The translations under genes and the position numbers were made by a program. Shown piece by piece: positions 51,401-62,596 of a DNA stretch of 64,000 nt (positions are counted from its first letter, which is position 1; every line of letters begins with the position of its first letter). The stretch covers positions 7,206,709 to 7,270,708 of the forward strand of contig NC_079476.1 of NCBI RefSeq assembly GCF_026230105.1, given 5' to 3'. A model generated the notes under the pieces. The model saw only the letters and a list, made by a program, of their open reading frames with translations. It made no database searches and was not told the DNA's origin. Origin of the DNA: Diorhabda sublineata. Taxonomy: Eukaryota; Arthropoda; Insecta; Coleoptera; Chrysomelidae.

Positions 51401-51960
51401 CATATCATGAAGAACATAGAAGAGAATCATATTATAGAAACCGAAGTAAAAGATTTATTAGAAATTCATAAAATTAAAATCCATTTTATCATTTCAAAAC
51501 ATTCTGAATCAAATTGGTGGAGTGATTTCAACAATAATTGAACATATAAGACTTGTAAATAATCAGACTGAATTTAAAAAACATCCTATAGAAATGAAAG
51601 TAATTTACGCCCTTCTGGTACATAAGAACAGTTTTCACTCAGTAACAAAACTAATACCATATGAAATTATAACATGTCCCTTAAGGAATAACATAGACAA
51701 TTAATAAATAATTATATTCGTTACCATAAAGAAACAATGAAATTACTCTATTCTGAAATAAACAATTCATTGCAGGAAACCAAAGAGATATCAAAAGCTA
51801 ATGAAAATAGGAAAGATTTACCAAATTCTCTACCTACAAAAATAGTTCTCAAAAATCCAAACTAAAAGATAACATTCGTAAACAGAATGAAACTGCAAAA
51901 ATTGTTACTTTTTAATACCACAGAAGATACTAATCTTTCAAATATAAAACGACCTAAAAG
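51401..51960 (+). pseudogene. Gypsy-type LTR retrotransposon integrase relic
   Basis: Plus-strand fragments match the end of a Gypsy-family integrase: EVKDLLEIHKIKIHF (before the catalytic Glu region), STIIEHIRLVNNQTEF, ALLVHKNSFHSVTKLIPYEI (Y-N-x-x-x-H-S-x-T-x-x-x-P-x-E-I block), and the terminal LSNIKRPKR. The frame is broken in at least three places and no LTRs, gag, protease, RT or envelope are visible here. Confidence 0.7.
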
Positions 51961-53195
51961 AAACCGGCATGGGCCGGAAACCTGCGGCTTCGGAGCCATA
52001 TGCTGCTCTTTGGATGTGAAGCTGCGGCTATTCAGCTGCATAAGGAAATATTATTGATTTTATCAAAAAAAAATATTTAAAAAACGTTCTGAATCTATTA
52101 ACAAGGATTAGGCATCGTTTCTATCTCTTAGCGACTTGTACTCGCTTTTTTTCGCCTCCTCCCCCGTGATGAACGTCAAGAATTGCTTTATACATGCATC
52201 TGTGTCTTGGTTTCAAAAATAAACCAGAAATATTGAGAAAGTTCAAAGATTTGCCATTACCCGCTCAAACAGTAAAATATAGAATAACTAAAATGTCTTC
52301 TAATGTCACAAATTGCCGGTGGAAGATATTCAACTTTCTTCTACTTTATTACTTATCACCTTATCTATGAGACATGCGACATAAAAGACACGGCACAAGC
52401 TGCTTTTATTGTCAGATATATGTTTTCCCAAGGTACACAAAAATAATTTCTAGGATTGCTACCACTCTCGGGACAAACTAGAGGGGACGAAATAGCAAAT
52501 GCATGCAAAATGCCTTGAAGACAATGGGATTAATTCAAATAAAATCGTTTCAATAGCAACTGATGGAGCCAGAAGTATAACAAGAAAAAATAAAAGGGCG
52601 ACCACGATTCTTCATAGCAAAATTAAGCACGAAATTCAGAAGTTTCACTGCATAATTCACCAAGAAGCACTTTGTGCGCAATCTTTTCCGGCCAAAATAC
52701 TTGAGGTTATGAATTGGGTAATCAAAATTGTTTATAGCGTCTTGTCAAAAGCACTCTACCATCGCCAACAAATGGTTGCAAAAATTTTACTTTATGGTGG
52801 ATATCACAGCGAAATTAAATGAACTAAATCTAAAATCGCAAGTGTTGTGTTGTGGTAGAAGAATTTGTTTTGAAGTAATTTTTGTTGACACGAATTACTT
52901 CAGCATATTGAAAAACAAATTAAAGATGAATTTACTGACAGATTTGAGCAATATAAAACCAACAAAACCACTCTAGCATTCTTAGTGAATCCTCTTAACA
53001 CAAATAGTACCGAAATCTACATTGAGACATTTGGAATTGAAACTGGATCTCTAGAAATGCAATTGATCGATTTAAAAAGTAAATCTTTGTGGAGTCGATA
53101 AGTAAGTTAGAAGATTTGGAAGTACAGAAATGTATGTACGTAACGCAACAAAAGTGGACAACTCTGTAAAAAATGCCGCGAGTTGAGGCTCTTAT
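51961..53195 (+). pseudogene. hAT transposase relic (GTF2IRD2-like/Charlie-type)
   Basis: Begins with a GC-richer segment (CATGGGCCGGAAACCTGCGG...GCTGCGGCT, 51968-52040) like the subterminal part of hAT elements. A 107-codon stretch (52499-52822) then gives NGINSNKIVSIATDGARSIT (catalytic D-G-A-x-S-M-T region), FHCIIHQEALCAQSFPAKIL (C-I-x-H-Q-x-A-L-C block) and ILSKALYHRQ-like residues. Downstream are FEQYKTNKTTLAFLVNPLN, IETFGIETGSLEMQLIDLKS and LWSR. Stops and frameshifts throughout. Confidence 0.8.
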
Positions 53196-53199
53196 ATTC

Positions 53200-53900
53200 A
53201 ACGCAAAGAATAGTCTTGGTCCAGTGAGGTAAAGTAGCAGGCACTTGGTTAGGTCGTTTTAATGTGGAAAAACAACGTTCTCCTATCGCGATTGTTATGA
53301 AAATTGTAAATATTGCTTTAAGCACTAAAAACGTCTCTGGAAAATGTACTTTAAATTTAAATTAAAACTTTAAGAGGTAGCTTGAAACTTCTTTAAAATC
53401 TGATCTTGTGTATATTATTTTCTTTTCTGTCTTCAATTTATTCTTATTAAAAAAATCATAATCGCTGAATTTAGATGGTGTTGATGTCTCGTCGTTTCCA
53501 AATAATACAAACGGCAAGCAGTAAAGACTATTTATCTCATCACACCCACAAAACCAGTTAGTTTCTATTTTAAAAATACGTTTATATTTGCGACTTTTGC
53601 ATTTAATTATAATCGTAATTGGTTTCAGACGCCCAACACTTAATTTTTTCTTCTATTGAAATATTGCACACTAATGTTCACCATTTTATCAAAAGTCCCG
53701 TTTCAAAACCGATTATCACATTCACGAGCATCCGTGTGCACTGATTTCATGTGCACACGGATTAATATAAATTTCGAACATCGCTCTAGGCTATGGGGTG
53801 AGGGGGCATGGGATGGACCAATCAGATCTAATATTCCGATGTGGAGTGAACTGACATATCGCGATTGGTACTGGACAGAGCGGACAGCTTGATTTTCGAG
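53200..53900 (-). pseudogene. Second hAT (ZMYM1-like) relic, inverted relative of 46740-48168
   Basis: On the minus strand, ACTGCTTGCCGTTTGTATTA plus TTTGGAAACGACGAG and AGTGTTGGGCGTCTGAAACC (53450-53660) match the 355-bp units at 46.97-47.67 kb. Further in, FLVLKAIFTIFITIAIGERC and FSTLKRPNQVP (about 53215-53335) form the hAT block usually read as T-I-P-V-T-V-A-S-x-E-R-x-F-S-x-L-K. The middle is deleted. Its right end abuts the plus-strand hAT relic. Confidence 0.65.
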
Positions 53901-54707
53901 TCAATTTTAATGTCTTGAGATTTGGAGTTTTAAAGTAAAATTGAAGGTGCACCTATGCACTTATTGAGAAACCGCCGCTACCTAATTCACCATTACTAAT
54001 TTATATTGATTACCGAGAACCGAGCTTTCGTACCTCGCGTAATAAGTACCTGGATAAACTAACTCCTTATAATTCTGGATGCATCTGGATGCAAGTATTT
54101 AAGCTGTTTCCTTTGAAAGGTTTCGGTCTTACATGAGATCGGTCAGTTTTTTCAACCCTCAAAAACTGGAACTAATTGATAAAATTGGTAGCATATTTGA
54201 AATATTGACATTAATGTTACGAGTTCGCAAAATGGTTCCCTAGGCCGGCCCTGTCCAACTACTATGGAATTTAAAAAAGTCATGAATATGAATGGAACTA
54301 AAAAATTAAATTGATAGCTTTTACTTATTTTTGAAACATAACAACAGAAAAAACTGGAAAAAAATATTGTGGTTAAAACTTTGATATTCATGTCGTAAGT
54401 TTATCTATTAAACAATATAATTTTGCAAGTTGTCAATGTCAAGTAATATTTTGATAAAGACCGCAACAGGACGAAACCACAAATTTTTACCTGTCTTTAA
54501 AATAACATTTTGATTATTTTAATTAATTTCTTTCTAATAATGCTCTAAAATATTGTAGCTGCATACGAGAATCAAGGCCAAATATTTGAAATAACTATTG
54601 CATCTCTATTTTATAACATACCTTTTCCCACATTCCATTAACCTAAAAAGTGGCATGTTTTTATAATTTATAAATCTGTTGCATGTGTGAAAAAGTGGAT
54701 TTCCAAA
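53901..54707. other. Intergenic/promoter region of RIOK1
   Basis: No coding signal. It must contain the RIOK1 promoter and 5' UTR; no TATA box or initiator can be singled out in this AT-rich sequence. Confidence 0.4.
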
Positions 54708-54730
54708 ATGACGAGTCTAACGGAAGATGA
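54683..54730 (+). promoter_or_regulatory. Upstream ORF overlapping the RIOK1 start codon
   Basis: An ATG at 54683, out of frame with RIOK1, opens MCEKVDFQNDESNGR and stops at TGA 54728-54730, so it runs over the RIOK1 ATG at 54708. If the transcript includes it, scanning ribosomes would meet this ATG first, which could lower RIOK1 translation. The mRNA start is unknown. Confidence 0.4.
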
Positions 54731-57700
54731 ATTATTTTGCGACGCTGAAGAAGAGTGCCAAGAACTTGAGAATGTAAAAATAGAATCTGATGAAGATCAA
54801 AATTATTTTGAGGATAAAGAAAATTTAGATTATGACAGTGACGAAGAGTACTTTGAACATCAGTCAAGCCACTCTAATCAACAAAAAACTTCAGTTAAAA
54901 TAAACAACTTTCAACCAAATGAAAATTTATTCAAAAAATATACACACAAAATAAACGTTGAAAAATATGAAGTGAATTCCCTCCCGCAACACACAACCAA
55001 TTTATTATTAGCAAATCAGAAACGTGTTGAAAATGAGAGAAATCGTACCAAAGATAAGCATGATAGAGCTACTGCGGAACAAGTTATGGATCCCAGGACA
55101 AGAATGATATTATTTAAACTATTAAATAGAAATATAATATCAGAAGTAAATGGTTGCATTTCTACAGGAAAAGAAGCTAATGTATATCATGCTTCCTCAA
55201 AAACTGATCAAGATTATGCTATCAAAGTTTATAAAACTTCAATTCTAGTATTTAAAGATAGAGATAAATATGTTAGTGGTGAATTCAGGTTTAGACATGG
55301 TTATTGTAAACATAATCCAAGAAAAATGGTACGAACCTGGGCAGAGAAAGAAATGAGAAATTTATTTCGTATGCATTCTAATGGTTTAAATGTACCTGAA
55401 CCCATTCTACTGAGATCGCATGTGTTATTAATGACTTTTATTGGAAAAGAAGGTAAGTCTCAATGAAATAGTCAAATTATAATAAATAATCATAAAATAT
55501 ATGACAGAGTATATTTTTTAGGGTGGCCAGCTCCTAAACTTAAAGATGTTGAGCTTAGTCAATCAAAAGCAAGAGAAGCTTATAGGGAAGTCATAGTTAT
55601 GATGTGGAAAATGTACAATAAATGTAAATTAGTTCATGCTGATTTGTCTGAATTCAACATGCTATATCAAAATGGACAAATTTTCATTATTGATGTTTCT
55701 CAATCTGTTGAACATGATCATCCCCATGCTCTTGAATTCTTAAGGAAAGATTGCACTAACATCACAGACTTTTTCAAAAAGAAGGAGGTAGCTACACTCA
55801 GTATCAAGGAATTATTTGATTTCATCACAGATCCTAGTATTACTGAGAATAATATGGAAGCTTGCTTAGATACTTTAGCTGAAAAGGCAGCTGATAAACC
55901 AGATCCTACTTCTAGTGAACAGGTACAAATACTATTTGTTTATAAATTTATTGATTGCATTACAATCCATTTTTGTACTATCTACAAGATATTCACAGGC
56001 CATATTCTTTAATAAGATCAAATATTGCAATAGACATAATTTTTTATGGCAAAAAAATTTTTTCCTATTTTTGCATGGTATTGATGACTTTTGTTTTCAG
56101 AGAGTAAAAAACTTTCACTGAAAGACGTCATGAAAAAAATTACTTTTTCAGAGTTTTCTCAGCAGAACACTATCATTGGTAGGAAATTATAGACTAAATA
56201 ATTAAATGCTCGACTAAAACTAATTAAATACTGTAGAAAATAATTTATTTGCAGATGTCATGAAAAAATCACTTTTCCCAAGTTTTTTCAGCAAATATTT
56301 TCTGTCTTGTTTTTTCTGTCTGCTCATATTGATCTGCTAACTTTATTTTTAAAATGCTACTTTGACAAAGCTCTTTACTTGTAAAAGTTTGGCAGGGGGT
56401 TAATTAACGCTCTACAGCACATATTAGTTATAAAAAGAAATAGTCTTAGCAACAGTGATATTCAGTGTATTATTTTTTGATGAAGTTTTTTATGAAAGAG
56501 AAGGAAAATGTGTGGGGGTGTACTACACTTGTAAATCATATTAAAACTCTTCCTCTTTAACCTAAAGTCCTTGGAAGTTTCCATTCTGGACCCTTGTTAG
56601 CATTCCACAGAATAGCTGTTCTTGGCTTGATTTGCGTTTGCTCTGTTCATTCATTCAGTGATCTCTTTAGCTGTTGCCAAAGTCAGTAGATCATACACCA
56701 AACTATGCCGTTTCTTCATTCCTTGAAATTGTGTCTGCGTACTCAGCTACAGCATCTCAGTTCTCTTCTTTTATGATCATAATCCATACAATATTCTCGA
56801 ATGTTAATTTTCCGATCTTGTTTTATACCAGAAAATAACTAGAGAAATGCCAATGAAATCATCATCAGCTAGAATCGCGAACAAAGAAATACTCATGACT
56901 ATGTCAAAGGCTGGATAGAGGGAAAACACAGGGAGGTGAACTATTACTTTACCCAACTACTATCTAGACACAGTTACTTTCGATCACACTTGTCCCACTT
57001 GCGGACAAGACAGAAGACATACTGCAAGAAAAGATTGAAGATTCTATATATATTATATATCTATATATATTAACAATAAAAATATAGAGTCGAGTAAAAA
57101 ATGAAACTGAAAATCTGTTATTTTAGTTTTCTTGGTACAGTTCTATCACACATACACATTTTGGAATTTATTATAATCAGCATATCATGTGAAACTATTC
57201 ATTAAAAATAAAAATCTTTTTTAATATACTAACAGAGTTGGAGACTACCATTTAAACTGCGTTATGAGTCTTTCTGTTAGTTATTTTTTTCTTGAGCATC
57301 TTGTACAACATAATTACCCCCCCCCCCCAGTAGCTGGGGCACAGATGGCAATGAAATTATCTATCTACCTACCTCTGTTTTAGGATTGAATAAATCAGGT
57401 CACTTTTAGAACTAATTGGACCAAAGAAAATATTGTTATCTTCATCATCATAAGTAACATTTTATGAAGATATTCCTAAGAACTCTTCAAAACCTTTGTC
57501 TCTGAAATAGTTAACTAGGGTATCATGTGTCAGTGTTTTATTGTAACATTTGCAGTCTTCTATAATGAGATTTTATTACATCTTGATCCATAGGTTGCTT
57601 ACAAATTAACATTTGGTGATAAGAATAAACTTCAATGTATTTTAGATTAGTAGCAGTTGGATGAATAGGATACTTAACCGTCAGAAGTAAAAGTTTCTTA

Positions 57701-58705
57701 TTGTTTGCTTTAAATTTGGTTGATAATCATCTTGTGATTGTGTTGATGTATTAGTGGCGTGTCTCTTGGAGCTCCCAATAACTTAAATAAGAACCTGCCA
57801 TACTTCCTGTAACTATGATTATTAGTCATTATTAGATTATTATTATCATTATTAGATTATTAGACAATTTGCTGGTGATCTTGATCTGGTGTCGCATTAT
57901 ATTGTTTTCATATAATATTTATTACTTTGGTGACAACTATTAATTTGCATCACCTTCATCAACATGGAACTTCACTACTTATTATCATGACTCACTAAAA
58001 AACTTGAGCAAAATTACTTTTTCCTAGTTTATTTGAAATTCTGCTTTCTAGCTATTGGATTGGCGATAAAGTATTTTGGTTTTGTATTATAAAATAAAAC
58101 ACTTTTTTTAACAAATAGTTTTTAATCAATTATATATTTTCCATTTTGCTCAATGACCTTCTGCCATCTTTCTTCCAGATTCATGATTCCGAGCTCATAA
58201 AATTGTTGTCCTTATCAGCAAAAAACCGAACCAGGTGTGATTGAAGGTCATTGTCATTTGTAAAAGTTTGACTCGCTATAAAATGTTTTAATTGTAATTT
58301 CATTCATTTCAGATAGAGGAAGAAGTTTTTAAACAAGCATATATTCCAAAAAGGCTAACTGAAGTAATTGATGCTGAAAGAGATATAAACCAAGCAAAAG
58401 CAGGCACCGCTGAAAGTTTGATTTATAAGACTCTGGTTGGTTTAAAATCTGATCTTAGTGGAACCATTCAAAAGCCAGAAATCTTGGAAAGTAAAAGTTC
58501 AGAAGAAAGCTCCGATGACATAAATAGTGATGATGGATCTGATGAAGAAGAAAGCAAATTTAAAGATTGTTCCAGGCCTAAACATGAAACGTTAGATGAA
58601 AAGAAAGCTAGAAAAAAGGCTATCAAAGAAGCACAAGCTGAAAAAAGGAAAACTAAAGTTAAAAAACATATAAAGAAGAGAAAAGAAAAAGTTGCAAAAA
58701 AATAG
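54708..58705 (+). CDS. RIOK1: Serine/threonine-protein kinase RIO1 (3 exons, complete)
   Basis: Atypical protein kinase/ATPase acting in cytoplasmic maturation of the 40S ribosomal subunit. Exons 54708-55452, 55522-55922 and 58313-58705 join in frame to 512 codons plus TAG; introns have GT-AG ends (GTAAGT/TTTTTAG and GTACAA/TTTCAG). Start at MTSLTEDELFCDAEEE because the frame upstream offers only GTG. Order: acidic N-terminal region; RIO domain with P-loop STGKEANVYHA (152-162), ATP-binding Lys173 (DYAIKVYKTS), RFRHGYCKHNPRKMVRTWAE, the RIO1-specific GKEGWPAPKLKD across intron 1, catalytic loop VHADLSEFN (Asp289, Asn294) and metal-binding IIDVSQSVEHDHP (Asp306); helical ERDIN-type segment; acidic serine patch and Lys-rich tail (KKHIKKRKEK). 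All key residues are present and length is near the family norm. Intron 2 (2.39 kb) hosts transposon debris. Confidence 0.96.
56830..57050 (+). pseudogene. LINE C-terminal fragment in RIOK1 intron 2
   Basis: KAGWIEGKHREVNYYFTQLL and SRHSYFRSHL (one frame break) match the W-x-x-x-x-x-G-x-x-x-Y-x-L-T-Q-x-L-S-G-H-G-x-F-x-x-Y-L segment found after the RT domain in R1/Jockey-like LINEs. Confidence 0.6.
57317..57328. repeat. Poly-C tract
   Basis: Twelve C in a row in an otherwise AT-rich intron. Confidence 0.95.
58055..58290 (-). pseudogene. mariner 3' end fragment in RIOK1 intron 2
   Basis: Minus-strand frames give LQSHLVRFFADKDNNF, then IMNLEERWQKVIEQNGKYII (frame adjusted), the C-terminus of mariner transposases, followed by AT-rich 3' sequence. 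The inverted end was not identified. Confidence 0.65.
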
Positions 58706-58937
58706 TAGTTTGTACATTGTTATTGATAATTTTTGTAATATAATCTGCTACCATAGCTAAATATTTATTTATAAAAATTGTATAGTTGTTTTTTTGGTTT
58801 TTTCAAATTCGTCCATTTTTGAGTTACATTTTTTTTTAAAAGAGTATGGTTGATAATATTCTCTGGACAGTTTAGGGCAAAAAGGAAGATACATAATAGT
58901 TAACTTGTTCATTTCAATAATTTATGGTTTTGTTTAG
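58706..58937 (+). other. RIOK1 3' UTR and 5' region of the Flattop-like gene
   Basis: Only 232 bp separate the RIOK1 stop from the first visible Flattop-like exon. No exact AATAAA is seen. An ATG at 58846 opens MVDNILWT and could splice in phase at GT 58870 to the exon at 58938 (68-bp intron), but that donor (GTTTAG) is weak. Confidence 0.45.
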
Positions 58938-61900
58938 TTTGAGCAGACATTTAAACCGAAGGTGTTGAAAAACTGGGAAGTACCTAAACTGAATGTCAAT
59001 AAGCCTCAAAAAAGAACAGGGAAGACTAAAGTTATTTCCAACGATAGAGGTCACCTACTACCAGAAATTCGTAGAAGTAATAGCAACCCTTGGGGAAATT
59101 TTGTAGGAACTTGGAACCTCCCTAAAAAAATTGATAAAAAGACTGGTAAGTTAAAAATTGTTATACAAGACAACTGAATTTTCAAACTATTGATTTCTCA
59201 GCATTGCAGCTCAATGGACTTTTGAAAAACGAAACAAAAGAAGGGAAAAGTAGTGACAAAACTTCAGAATCGATTAAACCCGTCTTGGAAACTGAAAATA
59301 AGGTAAAACATTCTACAATATATACACTACGTACTACCTAACTATTATTGGCGAAAATCATGTGTCACTAGATGGCGCTAAATTTGGCTTCAATAGCGGT
59401 GAACAACACAATCTAGAAGGGTGTTTGATGCTGTTCAATTTTTTTATGTGTTTTCAGTGATTTTAGTAGAATTTTCTTTATTTTTGTAATGTCCGTTGTT
59501 TCCTAAATGTGTTTGTGTGGTTTGAACAAAAAATTGTGTTTAAGAATCGGTCTAAAAATTATGAAAATTGAAGTAACCCTTTTGAACATCATGGAATATA
59601 TTGGAGACAGAAGCAGACCACTAAAAGAAGGTTTTTAAAGCGGGACATATAGTATTATGTGGCATAGAAGGAACAAATTCAAAAACTATTAAAAGTTTGT
59701 ATTTACAGACTTGTTCTCGAAGTGCACCTTATGGATATAGTTGTGTAAAAGATTCTTTTTGGGGACCCATGACATTTTAGAAAAGAAGGTTTGGACAGCA
59801 ATTGAAAAAATGTCTCCTACAGCGGTTGTGAATATCAATCATAGAGGTGAAAAATAGTCCCCCAACAAAAAATCAGAAGAAATTAGAAACATAATTAGGA
59901 ACCACAACATGTAGTTGATTTTCACTATTGTCTGAGTAGCAGTAAGAGAAAATACCCACTATGTGGCACGAAGGTACTGGTAGCATCAGAAATTTCTACT
60001 TGTTTGTGGAAACAATTAGTTTCATTGGGAGAAAAGAATGAAATTTCCTATTATTCTGACACTACATCCGCCCAAAATTGTAATGCAATTGTGTCTGCAA
60101 TGTTTTTATGGGCTGTTGAACAGATGCCCATAACGATAATAAACCAAAAGTTTATGGACTCAGGGCAGCTCTGAGATGGAGTGTGATACTGTACACTCCA
60201 CCATAGAGGCTCGAGGTAGACAACTAAGACCAGGAAACTATATAAGGTTGTTGGAATGGCACATACAGATTTTTTGACATTCAACATTTCAGTAGCCAAG
60301 TTATAACAAACAAAACATTGTCCGAAAATGAGGAAAAAGTAAAGTAGCTAAAAGTTAAATGGTTCCAGTATCGCAAAAGAAACACTAAAACAATATACTA
60401 TAAATACCAGTTCAATGATAATCACTTCCAATCACTAAATACACAGCGACACCGGCTTCGGAATCAAGCTAGCAATGATAATATACCACAGCTATACAAA
60501 GCCAAACTCAAGATCAACAAAGAAAAATTACAAGATTAAAACTCTGTACAAAAAGCACTATTCCGTTCATCTACCACGACTTCTATAATAAATTGGAAAC
60601 AGAAGACAAAATTGATGATCAAGACAACAGCGACTTTGAGAGGAATGATTATGACGTTTGAAGATAATAATTTCATATTTTGATAGACCTGAGTCAATAA
60701 TAAAAACAGTTCAATATCATTTTTGGTTTTATTTTAAATAAAAATACACAAAATATTATTGGTTTTATATTTAATAATAATTATTGTGAGACAAAAATTA
60801 GACAACAATGAATACGGTAGGGGGATGTATGGAACTAATTCTCTTAATTTGGAACACTGAAGAGATACCAGATGAGTAGAGCATTGCAAGAATCTGCTCT
60901 ATCTACAAGAAAGGAGATAGGATGATCTGTTTATTATATTACGAAGGCACCGCTTTGCTGTGTACAGGCTACAAAATACTTACCTGCTGGTTGAACCAAA
61001 AGCTGATAGAATACATGAAGAAAGAGGTAGGTGAGTATCAGTGCGGTTTCCGCCGTAACCATTCCACTTTTGATCACAAATTTACGTTCCGTCAGACCCT
61101 AGAGAAAAGCTGCGAGTATAATGTCGATCTTCACCACCTCTTCATTGACTTCCACCAGGTGTATGACAGGATCCTCAGACACCAGATGTATGAGGACCTG
61201 GTGAGGTTTGGCGTCTCAAAGAAACTGGTGCGTATGATTAGAATGACAAAGAGGAACGCCTCTGGCAGAGTAGTTTGCGTCAAGGAGACTCACTAGCGAT
61301 AACACTGGAAGATGCCACAAGGAGCATTCGAACGTATCCCGGAACAACTATTTGCAATAGGCTCACACAGCACCTCGCCTATGTGGATGATGTTAACATC
61401 ATGGCACAAACCACTTCGACTCTTTCAGGAGCGGTTGACGAGTTCGAGCGAGCAGCTGAAGCAAGAGGACTCAAAATAAATGAACAGAAAAACAACAAAA
61501 AAACATGTACATGAGAAGCGGTAAGGAGAACCCCGACCTCCCAAACCACGTTCCACGCCAGAGAATATCGCTTTCCTGTGCGCTACCAATTCAAATATCT
61601 TGGGGCCTTGATAACTAATATTTGTCTCGGCTCAGGAAAAGCAAAGCAGATGATCAGATTTTTATTTCAAAATTATCCATTTTGGCATATTTGCGAATCT
61701 CAAAATATTGTACTGACTGCCGTAAGTATCACTATTTTTTCCTTTATAACTTGGTTTTTGCCTATATGATAACGCAATTATTGCTTTCTCTGAAGTGTTC
61801 TTAACTTCGAGAAAGAATTGGCTGTAAAAGCAGCGCACGAGAAGAAGTTCACAAATAGATGAATCCAGAAAAATGTCTAAATTTCAAACAGAAAGTTATA

Positions 61901-62536
61901 AATCTCGTGCGTTACAATATATGTGTTTGTTTTTCATACAAATTTAATCTTCAACAATATTACCTTAAGTTGATGAAGCATTGTGGTGTGAACTGGAGTC
62001 TTTGACATTATGATTAATTTAATATTAGATTATTATTATATGACATATCTATTAACAGGAAGAAAACAAGGAAAATGTTAACATTAACAACACTCCACCT
62101 CCAGCAGCTCCATACACTCCTGGGGACTTCACAGAAAAACACCAACAGTATTCCAATTGCGATGGGTTAGTCATCAACCAAGTAATTCCGGCAGAAGAAC
62201 TTTCACCGAAGGGTTTTCCAAGGGTACGAGAAGATTTTTCTAAACTACCAGAAACTAAATCTGACCTGAATAAAGAAGTAGAGGAATTTTACAAAATTCA
62301 TAAACAAATGGTGGAAGTACAACCACTTAGACAGACTTCTGCATCAAAGAAAGATAGAGTTTTGTCTCCTATATTGGCTGCTATTTCAAATTTCAATTTA
62401 GCAAAGAAGCTACATAAAGAAAATCTGGAACATAATCCTCTACCAGATACTTTAACTGATGCTATATATAGGAGAATGGTAATGCAAAGACAGGGAAAGG
62501 TTTCAGAAGGACAGGATCAACATTTTGCCACAGGTA

Positions 62537-62596
<60 letters not shown>

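Noticed and set aside
54687..54707. RIOK1 start at GTG 54687
   Set aside because: Nuclear genes start at ATG; the first in-frame ATG is 54708 and gives the usual acidic N-terminus.
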